This document shows positions 7,440 to 17,500 of a stretch of 34,003 bases of DNA, piece after piece (positions within the stretch are counted from its first letter, which is position 1; every line of letters begins with the position of its first letter). A model generated the notes under the pieces. That model worked only from the letters and a program-made list of their open reading frames with translations, made no database searches and was not told the origin of the DNA. The position numbers and the translations under genes were made by a program. Origin of the DNA: Amphiplicatus metriothermophilus (GTDB taxonomy: Bacteria; Pseudomonadota; Alphaproteobacteria; Caulobacterales; Parvularculaceae); the NCBI RefSeq assembly GCF_900199215.1, contig NZ_FZQA01000011.1:1-34003 (forward strand), written 5' to 3'.

Positions 7440-7922
7440 TCAGGAGACGGGCCCGAGCGCCTTGCCCAGACGACAGAAGAGCCCGACGGTTTCCTTCCGC
7501 CGGAATATAGCGAGGATGAGCGCGGCCGCAACGAGATTGACGCAGGCCGCGAGGAACAGCCCGCCGCCGTCGTTATTCGGATCGATCCCAAGCGGCGTCC
7601 ACAGATGAAAACTCACCGCGCCCAGCATGATGAACAGGCCGATGAGCGCGCCAAGGCCCTGAAGATGCGCAAGGCGAGGAATCATGCCTGCGACTAGCAG
7701 GAGCGAGGCGACGAGCTCCGCCGAGCCGATCACGTACTGGCTGAACAGCCCTGTCTGCGCAAACAGGCCCGGCGCGCCGAGCGCGGCGGCCCAGGCGTCG
7801 AGCTTGCCGAAGATCGTCTGCGTGTTGGGGTGGTTCGCGAACTTGTAGCGCAGGCTGTCGAGAAACACGACGGCCATGAACAGCGCAAGCGCATGGGGCG
7901 CGAGTCGCCTGATGGTCTGCAT
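7440..7922 (-). CDS. DoxX-like membrane protein
   Basis: This 160-residue integral membrane protein has about four hydrophobic helices (near residues 8-24, 65-84, 88-108 and 122-142). The N-terminal pattern AVVFLDSLRYKF and the loop following GLFSQYVIGSAELVASLLL are typical of the DoxX/YkgB-like family. These proteins are often linked to redox enzymes but have no settled biochemical activity. GGGAG lies 7 nt upstream of the ATG. It is the fourth gene of the homogentisate operon. The 135-nt gap before it is the longest in the operon and holds a perfect 7-bp hairpin (TGGCCGC 7942-7948 with GCGGCCA 7955-7961) without a T-tract, so transcription may continue through or be tuned there. Confidence 0.8.
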   Translation of the reverse strand: MQTIRRLAPHALALFMAVVFLDSLRYKFANHPNTQTIFGKLDAWAAALGAPGLFAQTGLFSQYVIGSAELVASLLLVAGMIPRLAHLQGLGALIGLFIMLGAVSFHLWTPLGIDPNNDGGGLFLAACVNLVAAALILAIFRRKETVGLFCRLGKALGPVS

Positions 7923-8057
7923 GAAACATCTCCCGCCGGATTGGCCGCCGCGAAGCGGCCAGCGCCCGATAGCACTCGTCGCCCTTCCGCGCGAAGCAAG
8001 ACGCGCGCACGGATCATCACGATCGCGCGTGCACGGAGCGCGGACAGCCGCCTCCGC

Positions 8058-8375
8058 CTATTGATCGCGCGCGCCGAAAACTTCGTAATGGGCCGAGCGC
8101 GCGTCGAAACGCTTCAGGACCGCTCGCGCGGCGGCGGGCACATGGGCCATTTCGTAATCATCGCCGGCGAAGCGCTTCACCGCCTCGATATCGTCGAACC
8201 ACATGATGGTGGCGAACTCGACCTCATCGCCGAGATCGCGCCGCATCATTTCCATGCGGCGGAACCCTTCGATGCGCCGCGCTTCGATCGCGGGGATCAC
8301 TTCCTGCGTCAGGACGCGCTGATAGGCGTCAGCGTTCGCCCGCGTCGTCCAGCCTCTCCAGCAGCGGCAGATCAT
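8058..8375 (-). CDS. Small dimeric alpha-beta barrel protein (ABM-like)
   Basis: This 105-residue protein starts MICRCWRGWTTRANADAYQ. It has the pattern of antibiotic-biosynthesis-monooxygenase-like ferredoxin folds: a first strand, a helix with the TxEVIPAIEA phrase, EFATIMWFDDIEAVKRFAGDDYE in the middle and a terminal strand HYEVF. Members are small cofactor-free monooxygenases, haem-degrading enzymes or unassigned proteins, so no activity is claimed. The ATG at 8375 is chosen because AGGAGG lies 4 nt upstream; a start ten codons earlier lacks this. It begins 30 nt after the SDR stop in the homogentisate operon and may act on an operon intermediate, which is inference. Confidence 0.75.
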   Translation of the reverse strand: MICRCWRGWTTRANADAYQRVLTQEVIPAIEARRIEGFRRMEMMRRDLGDEVEFATIMWFDDIEAVKRFAGDDYEMAHVPAAARAVLKRFDARSAHYEVFGARDQ

Positions 8376-8405
8376 GATCCCTCCTGACCTTCGGCTCTGC
8401 GACAA

Positions 8406-9098
8406 TCACCAGTCGAGCTCTCGTCCGTCCCAGCTCAAAAATCGACCGCTGTCGCTCATGCGGTATTTGGCGATGCGCCGGCGCATCTCGCGCACCGTGT
8501 CGGCGGCGTCCTGCGGCGCGGAAGGCCCGCCCATATCGGTGCGCACCCAGCCAGGTGAAAGGGGCGCGCAAATGATTCCATCTGTCCTGAGATCGTTGGC
8601 GAGCGCCCGGCAGATCATGTTGAGCGCAGCCTTGGAGGCGCGATAGGCGTAATAGCCGCCGGAGGCGTCGCTGATCGAGCCCATTCCTGAAGTGATCGCA
8701 ATGAACTTACCGCGCGCGGTCTTGAGATTGGGATAAAAAGCGTCCGCCAGCCTGAGCGCGCCGAGGGCGTTCGCCGACATGGTATAGGCGAACGCCTCAT
8801 AATCGATGTCGCCGAGCCGATGCTGGCGGTCCCCGCCGAAATAGCCGGCATTGGCGATGACGACGTCGACGGGCGCCTGCCCGACCGCGCGCGCGAAGGC
8901 GCGCACGGAAGCATCATCGGTCACATCGAGCGGATGAACGGAGAGCCCGCCGTCGGACTCCTTCGCCGCCTGGTTCAATTCGTCCGCCTTCTCTGGATCG
9001 CGCGCGCCGGCGAAAACGCGCGCTCCGTCGGCCGCATACTGCCTGGCGAACTCGAGCCCGAGCCCGCGATTGGCCCCGGAGATAACGACGGCGGTCAT
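8406..9098 (-). CDS. Short-chain dehydrogenase/reductase
   Basis: This 230-residue classical SDR has the cofactor motif SGANRGLG (residues 7-14), a DVTDD segment after beta3, NAG (near residue 84), a catalytic Ser in ITSGMGS and YxxxK as YRASK. The acidic or basic preference after beta2 (GARDPEK, with Arg) suggests NADP(H). The overall text resembles the sniffer/C-factor-like carbonyl reductases. The substrate is unknown. AGGAG lies 11 nt upstream, and the gene sits 18 nt after hmgA and 30 nt before the ABM-like gene, so it is firmly inside the homogentisate operon. It is not a known step of the standard pathway. Confidence 0.87.
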   Translation of the reverse strand: MTAVVISGANRGLGLEFARQYAADGARVFAGARDPEKADELNQAAKESDGGLSVHPLDVTDDASVRAFARAVGQAPVDVVIANAGYFGGDRQHRLGDIDYEAFAYTMSANALGALRLADAFYPNLKTARGKFIAITSGMGSISDASGGYYAYRASKAALNMICRALANDLRTDGIICAPLSPGWVRTDMGGPSAPQDAADTVREMRRRIAKYRMSDSGRFLSWDGRELDW

Positions 9099-9116
9099 GG
9101 TTCGCTGTACTCCTGT

Positions 9117-10250
9117 TTACGCGCCGCCCTTCCACGAATCCACATAGTCGGCGACCTCCGCCGCCGCGGCGCCTTCGCCGATGTCGAGCGGGTCGCGCGT
9201 ATCTATCATCACGGCGTATTCGTCCGTCATCGGCTTTTTCTGCTCGAACATGTTTCTGAGCGCCTTGGGGTGCGGCCCATGGGTGAAGCCCGAAGGATGG
9301 AACGTCATCATGCCGGCGGCGATATTGTCCCGGCTAAAGAAGTCGCCGGCGTGATAGAACAGCACCTCGTCATAGTCGTCGTTGTTGTGGAAGAACGGCA
9401 CCTTGATCGCGCCTGGATCGGTCTCGAAGGGCCGGGGCGCGAAGGTGCACACGACGAAGCGGTCCGAGATGAAGGTCGTGTGCGCCGAGGGCGGCACATG
9501 ATAGCGGTGGCTCATGATCGGCCGGATGTGGCGGATATTGATCCGCACCGGCGAAAGCTCGCCGTGCCAGCCGACGACGTCGAGAGGGTTGTACGGATAT
9601 GTTGCAATGGAGACTGCGCCGCGTTTCTTGATCTCGACGCGCGTCTCGCCGTCCTCTTCCTGATGCCCCTTGAAGACGTCGTCGATCTTCGGCGCGTCGA
9701 GCATCGCCGGGTCGAAGATGGCGTGTCCGCCAAGCAGGCCTTTCTCGGGCAGCGCGTAATGGGCGTTCGTCGCCTCGACCATGAGGATCGCCGCGCCCCG
9801 CCGCGGCGCGAGTCGCCACATTGCGCCGCGCGGCAGCACGATATAATCGCCCGCCTCGAAGGCGAGACGGCCCCAGTCGCAGAACAGATCGCCCTCCCCT
9901 TCGTGCACGAACAATAGCTGATCGCCGTCGGCGTTGCGCGCGAGCGCCGGCATCGGCGCGTCGAGCTTCCAGAAGCGAATCTCGCAGGCCCTGTTGCGCA
10001 GCACCAGCGGCGCGGCCCACGGGCTCGCCGTCGCTTCGTCGAGCGCCGCGAGATTGAACGCGCGCGGGCGCAAGGGCCCTTCGAACTTCACCCAGCCGGT
10101 CGGCGGGCGGCGATGATACATGAAGGCGGCCGGGCCGAAGAATCCCTCCTTGGAGATTTCGCGCTCATAGGTTCCTTCGGGCAGGTCGGCGTGGGCTTGG
10201 CGCGAGGCGCGGCCTTCGACGCGGGAGACGGTGATCCACTTCTTCGCCAT
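9117..10250 (-). CDS. hmgA: Homogentisate 1,2-dioxygenase
   Basis: This 377-residue enzyme opens the ring of homogentisate to maleylacetoacetate using Fe(II) and O2. The cupin-type C-terminal half carries the metal ligands expected of HmgA: PFFHNND (His288), YDEVLFY (Glu295) and FTHGPHP (His324/His327). Upstream, NPLDVVGWHG and HRYHVPPSAHTTF are family text. It is shorter than the well-studied enzymes of about 430-445 residues and belongs to the compact bacterial branch. The ATG at 10250 has GGGAG upstream; an alternative eleven codons earlier has none. It is the first gene of the minus-strand operon, behind a palindromic operator candidate (10277-10290). Confidence 0.88.
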   Translation of the reverse strand: MAKKWITVSRVEGRASRQAHADLPEGTYEREISKEGFFGPAAFMYHRRPPTGWVKFEGPLRPRAFNLAALDEATASPWAAPLVLRNRACEIRFWKLDAPMPALARNADGDQLLFVHEGEGDLFCDWGRLAFEAGDYIVLPRGAMWRLAPRRGAAILMVEATNAHYALPEKGLLGGHAIFDPAMLDAPKIDDVFKGHQEEDGETRVEIKKRGAVSIATYPYNPLDVVGWHGELSPVRINIRHIRPIMSHRYHVPPSAHTTFISDRFVVCTFAPRPFETDPGAIKVPFFHNNDDYDEVLFYHAGDFFSRDNIAAGMMTFHPSGFTHGPHPKALRNMFEQKKPMTDEYAVMIDTRDPLDIGEGAAAAEVADYVDSWKGGA

Positions 10251-10276
10251 GACGGGCTCCCAAGGCGGCTCAATTA

Positions 10277-10290
10277 GTAACATTTGTTAC
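10277..10290. promoter_or_regulatory. Inverted repeat before hmgA, candidate operator
   Basis: GTAAC (10277-10281) and GTTAC (10286-10290) form a perfect 5-bp dyad around ATTT, 27-40 nt upstream of the hmgA start. A third half-site, GTAAC, lies at 10344-10348. The AT-rich site stands out in a GC-rich gap shared with trxB, and a MarR- or GntR-type regulator would suit it. No regulator gene is adjacent. Confidence 0.45.
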
Positions 10291-10433
10291 CATTTTGCCC
10301 GGGCGGCGGCAAGCCGGCCGCTTTTCCCCGCCCCCGGGCTTTGGTAACGGCTTCGCGAGAGCGTCGCCCGGCGCCTTGCGAAGACGGAAGGCCCGGCCCA
10401 AATGGCTGAAACCGAAAATGGAGGGTGCATTCC

Positions 10434-11384
10434 ATGAAAACGCGCGTGCTGATACTGGGATCGGGCCCGGCGGGCCTGACGGCGGCGATCTACACGGCGC
10501 GCGCAGGGCTTGAGCCCGTTATCGTCCATGGGCTGCAGCCGGGCGGGCAGATGACCATCACCACGGACGTGGAGAACTATCCGGGTTTCGCCGACGTCGT
10601 CCAGGGGCCGTGGCTGATGGAGCAGATGCAGAAGCAGGCCGAGAATGTCGGGACGAAATTCGTCGACGACATCATCGTCGAAGTCGACCTGTCGAAGCGG
10701 CCCTTCGCGCTCAAGGGCGATTCCGGGGAGACTTACGAGACCGACGCGCTCATCATCGCCACCGGCGCGCAGGCCAAATGGCTCGGCCTTGAGTCCGAAA
10801 AGAAATTCCAGGGCTTCGGCGTGTCGGCCTGCGCGACCTGCGACGGCTTCTTCTATCGCGGCAAGGACGTCGTCGTGGTCGGCGGCGGCAACACCGCCGT
10901 CGAGGAAGCGCTTTACCTGTCGAGCCTGGCCAAGTCTGTGACGCTCGTTCATCGACGGGACTCGCTGCGCGCGGAGAAAATCCTGCAGGACCGCCTCTTC
11001 TCAAAGCCGAATATCGAGACGATCTGGGACCACGTCGTCGATGAAATTCTTGGCGCGGAAGACCCGCTCGGCGTCACCGGCGTGCGGCTCAGGCACGCCA
11101 GATCCGGCGAGACGCGCGAACTCAATACGGACGGCGTCTTCATAGCTATCGGCCACAAGCCGGCCACGGATTTGTTCCGTGGCCAGATCAAGATGAAGGA
11201 CAACGGCTACATCGTCACCGCGCCCGACTCGACGGCCACGGACATCGAAGGCGTGTATGCAGCGGGCGACGTGACCGACGACGTCTACCGCCAGGCCGTG
11301 ACGGCCGCCGGCATGGGCTGCATGGCTGCGCTCGAGGCGGAGAAATTCCTCGCCGGACGCGAGTTCGGCGCGCATCATTATTAG
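10434..11384 (+). CDS. trxB: Thioredoxin reductase (NADPH)
   Basis: This 316-residue FAD enzyme reduces thioredoxin with NADPH. It has the FAD motif GSGPAGLTAA near residue 8, PGGQM and ENYPGF, the redox-active CATC (Cys133, Cys136), the NADPH-binding GGGNTAVEEALYL with HRRDSLRAE, and the C-terminal FAD motif GVYAAGDVTD. Length is normal. The ATG at 10434 follows GGAGGG (10420-10425) with 8 nt spacing; an upstream GTG at 10425 overlaps that site and is unlikely. An 11-codon frame (ATG 10402, TGA 10435-10437) overlaps the start as ATGA but is short enough to be chance. msrA follows on the same strand after a 126-nt repeat-bearing gap. TrxB with thioredoxin would regenerate MsrA and the peroxiredoxin. 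Confidence 0.96.
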   Translation: MKTRVLILGSGPAGLTAAIYTARAGLEPVIVHGLQPGGQMTITTDVENYPGFADVVQGPWLMEQMQKQAENVGTKFVDDIIVEVDLSKRPFALKGDSGETYETDALIIATGAQAKWLGLESEKKFQGFGVSACATCDGFFYRGKDVVVVGGGNTAVEEALYLSSLAKSVTLVHRRDSLRAEKILQDRLFSKPNIETIWDHVVDEILGAEDPLGVTGVRLRHARSGETRELNTDGVFIAIGHKPATDLFRGQIKMKDNGYIVTAPDSTATDIEGVYAAGDVTDDVYRQAVTAAGMGCMAALEAEKFLAGREFGAHHY

Positions 11385-11479
11385 CGCCTAGTGCGTAGTG
11401 AATAGTGCGTAGATCTCGGCGAGATTTCTTATCTCGGATTCATGCCCGATCTTGCGCCCCGCACTTACGCACTACGCGC
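11384..11479. repeat. Nested inverted and direct repeats between trxB and msrA
   Basis: AGTGCGTAG occurs at 11390-11398 and 11404-11412 (14-bp period). The arm GCGCCTAGTGCGTAGTG (11384-11400) is repeated inverted, with one mismatch and one indel, at 11461-11479. The middle holds GAGAT/ATCTC and a direct repeat of ATCTCGG. The left arm overlaps the trxB stop codon. It could fold as a long transcript hairpin or be a short interspersed repeat. No coding sense is seen. Confidence 0.6.
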
Positions 11480-11510
11480 CAATCTCTGCTCACGCTGAAA
11501 GAGGCGAACG

Positions 11511-12035
11511 ATGTCTGAAACTCGCAAAACCGAAATCGCCATTCTCGCCGGCGGCTGCTTCTGGGGCGTGGAGGACCTCTTCCGCAAGCATGCGGGCGTC
11601 GTCGACACCGAAGTCGGCTACACTGGCGGCGACCTTGAAAATCCGACGTACAACGACGTGAAGACCGGCAAGACCGGCCACGCCGAAGCGATCCGCATCG
11701 AATACGACCCGCGGAAGACGAGCTATCGCGAGCTTCTGGAGTTCTTCTTCCAGATCCACGACCCGACAACCCTAAACCGACAGGGAAACGACATCGGCGC
11801 GCAATACCGCTCGGCGATCTTCTATCTCGACGACGAGCAGAAGCGCATCGCCCGCGAGGTGATCGCCGACTACGAAAAAAGCGGCATCTTCCCTGACGGC
11901 ATCGTCACCGAAGTGGTCCCGGCCGGGCCTTTCTATCGCGCCGAGGACTTCCACCAGGACTATCTGATAAAATATCCCGAGGGCTACACCTGCCACTTCA
12001 TCCGCCCGGAATGGGCGCTGAAAAGGCGCGCCTGA
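11511..12035 (+). CDS. msrA: Peptide methionine-(S)-S-oxide reductase
   Basis: This 174-residue enzyme reduces methionine-S-sulfoxide in proteins and free methionine. The catalytic motif GCFWG carries Cys16 near the N-terminus. VGYTGG, the [12 protein letters not shown] segment and the downstream [21 protein letters not shown] block are diagnostic of MsrA. A second Cys (YTCHF, near the C-terminus) may serve as recycling residue. There is no signal peptide, so it is cytoplasmic. A weak AGAGG precedes the ATG. It converges on anmK with a 7-nt gap. Its placement after trxB suits its dependence on thioredoxin. Confidence 0.96.
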   Translation: MSETRKTEIAILAGGCFWGVEDLFRKHAGVVDTEVGYTGGDLENPTYNDVKTGKTGHAEAIRIEYDPRKTSYRELLEFFFQIHDPTTLNRQGNDIGAQYRSAIFYLDDEQKRIAREVIADYEKSGIFPDGIVTEVVPAGPFYRAEDFHQDYLIKYPEGYTCHFIRPEWALKRRA

Positions 12036-12042
12036 GGCAGGC

Positions 12043-13176
12043 CTATAGCGGGGCGCGGTGGAAGACCCCGCCGGTCATGGGCCGGGGGACGCGGGTCGTT
12101 TTGGGAAAGCTCAAGGGCAGCTTCTTGAGGCTTCTGACAGCGAGATAGGCGAAGCATTCCGCCTCAAGATCGTCGCCGCGCCAGCCGACATTTTCCGCGA
12201 CCAGCGTCGGCGCATCCAGCGCCTTCTCCAGCGCCTCCATCAGCGCGGGATTGCGCCGCCCGCCTCCGCACACGATCCATTCGCCCGGCGGCGACGGCAG
12301 GAACTTCTCGCAATCGCGCACGCAGGCCGCAGTAAAGGCGGTGAGCGTCGCCGCGCCGTCGGCGACGGAGAGATCCAACACCGGATCAAGCTTGAAGTCG
12401 TAGCGATCAAGCGATTTCGGCGGCCGGCGGCGCAGATAGGGATTCAGCAGCATGTAGCGCAGAACATCCGTATGCACCCTTCCCCGCCGGGCGAGCGCGC
12501 CGTCCTCGTCCATCGCCTTTCCCGTCTTGAGCTCCATCCATTCGTCGATAAGGCCGTTGCCAGGCCCGCAGTCGAAGGCGACGATCCCGCTTTCCGCGCC
12601 GTCCGCCGGCGCGTAAGTCACATTGGCGACGCCGCCGAGATTGAGCACGCCAACGGCGTGATCGCGCCCGAGCGCGCGCGCCAGGGCGGCGTGATAGACC
12701 GGCGCGAGAGGGGCGCCCTCCCCGCCCGCGGCCACGTCCGCCGAGCGGAAGTCGCAGACGACACCGATCTTCGTCTCCTCCGCAAGCACGCGTCCGTCGC
12801 CAATCTGCCAGGTGCGGCCGGTGCTTTCCGGCGATCGGGCCGGGCGATGCAGGATCGTCTGGCCGTGAAAGCCGATGACGTCGATGGCGATCCGCCTGAT
12901 CCCCGCCTTCTCGAGCAGCGCCTCGACCGCGGCGACATGGGCCATGGTCACCTCGCGCGCGGCCTTGCCGATATCGGCCGCCCCGTCGCGCCCTTCGAGC
13001 GCGGCCTTGATCGCCCGCCGGATCCAGATCTTCAGATCGCGGTCATAGGGAATGTGGAGCGCGGCGCCGGGCTCCACGACGTCAAGACCGTCGGTCCTGA
13101 GGATCGCCGCATCAACCCCGTCGAGCGAGGTGCCGCTCATCATGCCGATCGCCGTCATTATGCTCATAAGCTCCAT
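12043..13176 (-). CDS. anmK: Anhydro-N-acetylmuramic acid kinase
   Basis: This protein of up to 377 residues phosphorylates 1,6-anhydro-MurNAc to MurNAc-6-phosphate during peptidoglycan recycling. The N-terminal signature [16 protein letters not shown] is the AnmK nucleotide and substrate loop. [28 protein letters not shown] and [10 protein letters not shown] are further family motifs, and the [12 protein letters not shown] block follows. Three in-frame ATGs (13176, 13167, 13158) compete and none has an ideal ribosome site. The shortest starts [11 protein letters not shown] and matches the family N-terminus best. The gene is divergent from tyrS across a gap of about 150 bp. Its product complements the window's other peptidoglycan genes. 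Confidence 0.93.
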   Translation of the reverse strand: MELMSIMTAIGMMSGTSLDGVDAAILRTDGLDVVEPGAALHIPYDRDLKIWIRRAIKAALEGRDGAADIGKAAREVTMAHVAAVEALLEKAGIRRIAIDVIGFHGQTILHRPARSPESTGRTWQIGDGRVLAEETKIGVVCDFRSADVAAGGEGAPLAPVYHAALARALGRDHAVGVLNLGGVANVTYAPADGAESGIVAFDCGPGNGLIDEWMELKTGKAMDEDGALARRGRVHTDVLRYMLLNPYLRRRPPKSLDRYDFKLDPVLDLSVADGAATLTAFTAACVRDCEKFLPSPPGEWIVCGGGRRNPALMEALEKALDAPTLVAENVGWRGDDLEAECFAYLAVRSLKKLPLSFPKTTRVPRPMTGGVFHRAPL

Positions 13177-13323
13177 CCCGGTCGCCGCTCCCGATTATCC
13201 GACCGCCGCGACCGGATCGTAAAGGCCGAAGCCGTCGCCGGTGGCTGGATTCGCCGGGCTGCATCGCCTAGAAGGCGATCGGCGCAATCCGCCACGCGCG
13301 CACCCAGCCGATTAGAGTTCGTC

Positions 13324-14571
13324 ATGTCCGCCTATAAATCCGATTTCCTCGCCGTTCTCGACGAGCGCGGCTTCATCCATCAGGGAACGAATCTCGAAGG
13401 GCTCGACGCCCTCGCGGCGAGGCAGGCCGTCACGGGCTATATCGGCTTTGACGCGACAGCGCCTTCGCTGCACGCCGGCGGGCTGATCCAGATCATGACG
13501 CTTTACTGGCTGCAGCAGACCGGACATCGCCCGATCGCGCTGATGGGCGGCGGGACGACCAAGGTCGGCGATCCCGCCGGCAAGGACGCCCAACGCGCGC
13601 TTCTTTCCGAAGCCGAGATCGCCGCCAACATCACCTCCATCAAGGGCGTTTTCGAAAAGTTCCTGACTTTCGGCGACGGACCGACCGACGCCGTCATGGT
13701 CGACAACGACGAATGGCTTTCCGAGCTTGGCTACATAGACTTCCTGCGCGACTACGGCGTGCACTTCACGATCAACCGCATGCTGACCTTCGACAGCGTG
13801 AAGCTGCGGCTCGAGCGCGAAAGCCCGATGACTTTCCTCGAGTTCAACTATATGCTGATGCAGGCCTACGACTTTCATGAACTTTACAACCGTTATGGCT
13901 GCCTGCTGCAGCTGGGCGGCTCGGACCAGTGGGGCAACATCGTCAACGGGGTCGAGCTTATTCGTCGCAAGGACGGGGTCGAGGCCTTCGGCCTGACCAC
14001 GCCGCTGCTGACCACCGCCTCGGGCCGCAAGATGGGCAAGACCGAATCCGGCGCGGTCTGGCTCAACGCCGACATGTTCAGCCCCTACGACTACTGGCAG
14101 TACTGGCGCAACGTCGAGGATGCCGATGTCGGGCGCATGCTCGCCCTGTTCACGACCCTGCCGATGGAGGACGTGCGCAGGCTCTCCGCGCTCGGCGGGG
14201 CCGAGATCAACGAAGCGAAGAAAATCCTCGCCACGGAAGCGACCGCGCTCGTGCACGGACGCGCGGCGGCCGACGCCGCCGCAGAAACCGCGCGGCGGGC
14301 CTTTGAGGAAGGTGCGGCGGCGGAGGGGCTGCCCAGCGTCGCCGTGCCCCGCGCAAGGCTGAAGGCGGGACTCTCCCCCTTCGAGCCCTTGCAGGCGACG
14401 AAGCTCATCGCTTCGAACGGAGAAGGACGCCGGCATATCAAGGCCGGCGCGCTGCGCGTGAACGACGTTCCGTTGACGGAGGAGCGACCGCTAACTGAAG
14501 CCGACGTCAGGGACGGCGTCATCAAACTGTCGGTCGGCAGGAAGAAGCACGCCCTCGTCAGGGTCGAGTGA
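13324..14571 (+). CDS. tyrS: Tyrosyl-tRNA synthetase
   Basis: This 415-residue class I aminoacyl-tRNA synthetase charges tRNA-Tyr. The ATP motif equivalent to HIGH is HAGG (His50) within [13 protein letters not shown], and the KMSKS equivalent is KMGKT (236-240). The tyrosine pocket text [10 protein letters not shown] and GSDQWGN is present. An S4-like RNA-binding domain ends the protein (residues about 350-415, [19 protein letters not shown]). The ATG at 13324 is taken from family alignment; the ribosome site is weak. The stop lies one base from the stop of the convergent AsmA-like gene. The frame is also open far upstream, antisense to anmK, which is not coding. Confidence 0.97.
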   Translation: MSAYKSDFLAVLDERGFIHQGTNLEGLDALAARQAVTGYIGFDATAPSLHAGGLIQIMTLYWLQQTGHRPIALMGGGTTKVGDPAGKDAQRALLSEAEIAANITSIKGVFEKFLTFGDGPTDAVMVDNDEWLSELGYIDFLRDYGVHFTINRMLTFDSVKLRLERESPMTFLEFNYMLMQAYDFHELYNRYGCLLQLGGSDQWGNIVNGVELIRRKDGVEAFGLTTPLLTTASGRKMGKTESGAVWLNADMFSPYDYWQYWRNVEDADVGRMLALFTTLPMEDVRRLSALGGAEINEAKKILATEATALVHGRAAADAAAETARRAFEEGAAAEGLPSVAVPRARLKAGLSPFEPLQATKLIASNGEGRRHIKAGALRVNDVPLTEERPLTEADVRDGVIKLSVGRKKHALVRVE

Positions 14572-14572
14572 C

Positions 14573-17500
14573 CTATTGCGGCGCAGGCTCCTTCTCCGCA
14601 GCAGGCGCCGGCGCGGACTTCGCTCCGACGGGCGGCTCAGGTTGACGCTCGATCTCGAAAATACGCCGCAGAAATCCAGGCGTGAGCGCGGAGAGCGGGT
14701 TGACCATGATCGTCGGCGCGTTTGATTCGCCGTGTACGGCGTAGGAAAGCGCCAGCACCCCCTCGCCTTCGCGGTTGACGAACAGCTCGCCTACGACGGG
14801 CGTTCCGCCCAGAAGCGAGTTGACCGCATAGGCCGGTGCGAGCGCGCCATTGAGATTCACCACGCCGCCGGCGCCGGTCCTGATCGTCCCCTGCGCCGTG
14901 ATGCCGACCGAAGGACCCGACGCGCGCGCTTCGCTGATCGAGACCATGCCGTCGCGAAAAGCGAAGTCGGCTATCGCCTGCGTCAATTCTATTCCCTGTC
15001 CGTTAAGAAGGTCGGCGAGCCCCGTCAATGATCCGGCCGAGAAGATGCGCGCCAGCAGGGGCGCCTTCACGACGCGCAGATCGCGCGCGAAAACCGTCCC
15101 GGCCAAGCGCTCCCCGACCGGATCGGGGCGCATGGTCAGCGAGCCGCGCCCCCCCAGAACGGAAGTCACGCCGAACAGCCCGCGCATCAGCGCGCCGACA
15201 TCCTCCGTACGCGCCTCGACGGCGCCGTCAGGCGCGAGCGTGATCGACAGCGGCGCGCCTCCCGCCGTCCGCGCGGAGATATCCAGCGCGTCGAAGGCCC
15301 TTCCGACGCGATGAAGGTCGAGCGAAACGTCGTGGTAACGCGCGCCAGCGCGCGCATCCAGCGCGTCTATCCGCCCGCGCACGACCAGGTCGGTCGTCTG
15401 CGCCTCGCCGTCTTCGCCCGGCGGGCCGGCTTCAACCGCCGCTTCGAGCAACGGCCCGGCATTGAGATAGGCGCCGGCCAGCGTCAGCTCCAGCGCGCCG
15501 GTCGGCTTGCGCGCGGCCGCAAGAGCGACGTCCGCCGCGCTGGGAACGCGGAACGGATCGAGACGGGCCCAATCGAGCGCGCCGCCCGGTTCGAAGCGGG
15601 CGCTCCCGCGGATGTCGAGTTGTGCGCCCGTCAGTTCCAGCGAGCGCACTTCGACGCCGGTTTCTGCGAAGACGATGTCGAGCGCGCCGGCGGCGCTTTC
15701 GCCGACGGGCTTTTCCCAGTCGAGAAGGCCGATCGTGAGGGCCGCCGAGGAAAAATCCGCATTGATCGTAAGGGATTCGATCGCGGCGAGCCCGCCTATC
15801 GCCTGCGCCGTGAACGCGACCGGGCCCCTGAGGAACCGGCGAGTCGGCACGCCGAAGACATCGCCGGTCGAGCTGTCGACGACGCCGGAGATGCTCAACC
15901 GCGCTCCCCCGTCGTCGGCGTAGAATCGCTGCAGCCATTCCAGTGAGATCGGCGCGCCGCCGAAAGAAGCGTTCGCGCTCACTGTCATCCGCCTGCTCGC
16001 CAGATCTAGCGTCCCATCCGCGTCCGCAAGGTCGATTCCGCCGTAAAACTCCGATATGGTCACGCCGCTGAATCGCGCCGACCCCTTATATTGATAGTCC
16101 TTACGCGAAACGAAACGCAGATTCGGCCGGGTGATCTGCGCACGTACGCGCGCGCGACCGACGAGGAACTGCTCGGGCGCAAGGCCGGTCGGATCCAGCA
16201 GCCTGAGCGGTTCTTCATTGAGCACGGCGAGGATGTCCCGCGCCATCCCTTCTGCGATGAAACGGTAATGCGTCGGCTGCGCTTTCGGCGAGAGCGCGGT
16301 GAACTCGACTTCGCCCTCACTGATCGCCACGCGCCCCACGCGGCCGCGTTCGACATCCACGACGAAGCGATTGCCGGTGAGAACCGCCGACCCGCTCGCC
16401 TCGCTGAGCGGCGTCATGCCCGGCGCGTAGATCGCCGTCGCGTCGCGAATGTCGAACGTAAGACGCAAGGCCTCGTCCGGAAACGGCGCGCCGGGCGTCA
16501 ACGCGCCGGCCGGCAGATCGACCGTGAACGCGACATTCTCGACCCTAGCGCGCGGCATGCGCGTCGCCACGAACTCCCGCGCGCCGGCTCCGAGATCAAC
16601 GGGCCAAAATCTGAGAATGCGTTCGGGATCGAGCGAGCCATCGATCGCGAGGGAAGCGCGCACGCCCGGCGAGGGACGCGCGCCGCCCTCGCCAGCTTTC
16701 GGCGCTTCGAGCGAAATGCTCCCTGCTAGGGTGACGTCGAGAAACTGCGCCGCAAGCTCTGAAACCGCGAGTCGTCGCGCTGACAGATCATAGACCCCGA
16801 TCGCCGCCACGCTGGGGATCGCGAGCGGGGCAGGCAACGCGCCTTTCGCGTCGATTACGAGATCGACTCCCTCGAGCGCAAAGGCGACGGCGGCCGGCGC
16901 GCGCGCGCCTTCGCGAGCCGTAAGGGCGACATCGCCTGTCAGGGCGCCTTTCGTTCCGTCCACGTCGAAGGTCAGCCGCTCGACGTCGAAGCGCCCCTTT
17001 TCCGGATCGAATGAGGCGGCGAACTCGATGAAGCTTATCGGCGCGACGCGGCCTGCGAACTGCGCCTCGCCGGCGCCCACTCTGCCTTCGAGCCGCGAAG
17101 AGACGACTCGTCCGTCGCTGGTCAGAACGAGCGAAGCCGATCCCGTCAGCGGCGCGACGAACGAAAAGGCGCGCGCGCCGAAGAACAGCTCGACGAGATC
17201 ACCCGCCGGCGCGTCCATCACTTCGATGTCGGCGGCGAGCCGCTCCGTCGCCTCTGCGTAAACGCCTTCGAACGAGATGAAGGCCGGTTTCCCATCGATG
17301 TCGAATACGCCGCGCAGCTGCGCGGCGTACCCTTCGTCCCGTCGGCTGATCGAAGCCTCGGCGGGCGCGGCGCGCCATGTCCGGCCGGACGCCTCGTCGA
17401 CGAATATGACGACGGCGTCGACAAGCGCCGCATGCTGAAAGGCGTCCCGGAAATGCGGCCCGCCCGTCAGCAGCGTAAACAGGCTGCGACGGGGCGCGTC

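Noticed and set aside
10402-10437. 11-codon ORF ending in ATGA overlap with trxB
   Set aside because: It is very short, with a poor ribosome site, and mostly consists of the trxB ribosome site itself; probably chance.
12058-13323. Open frame running upstream of tyrS for over 400 codons
   Set aside because: It is antisense to anmK, has no family features, and simply continues the tyrS frame in GC-rich DNA without a stop.
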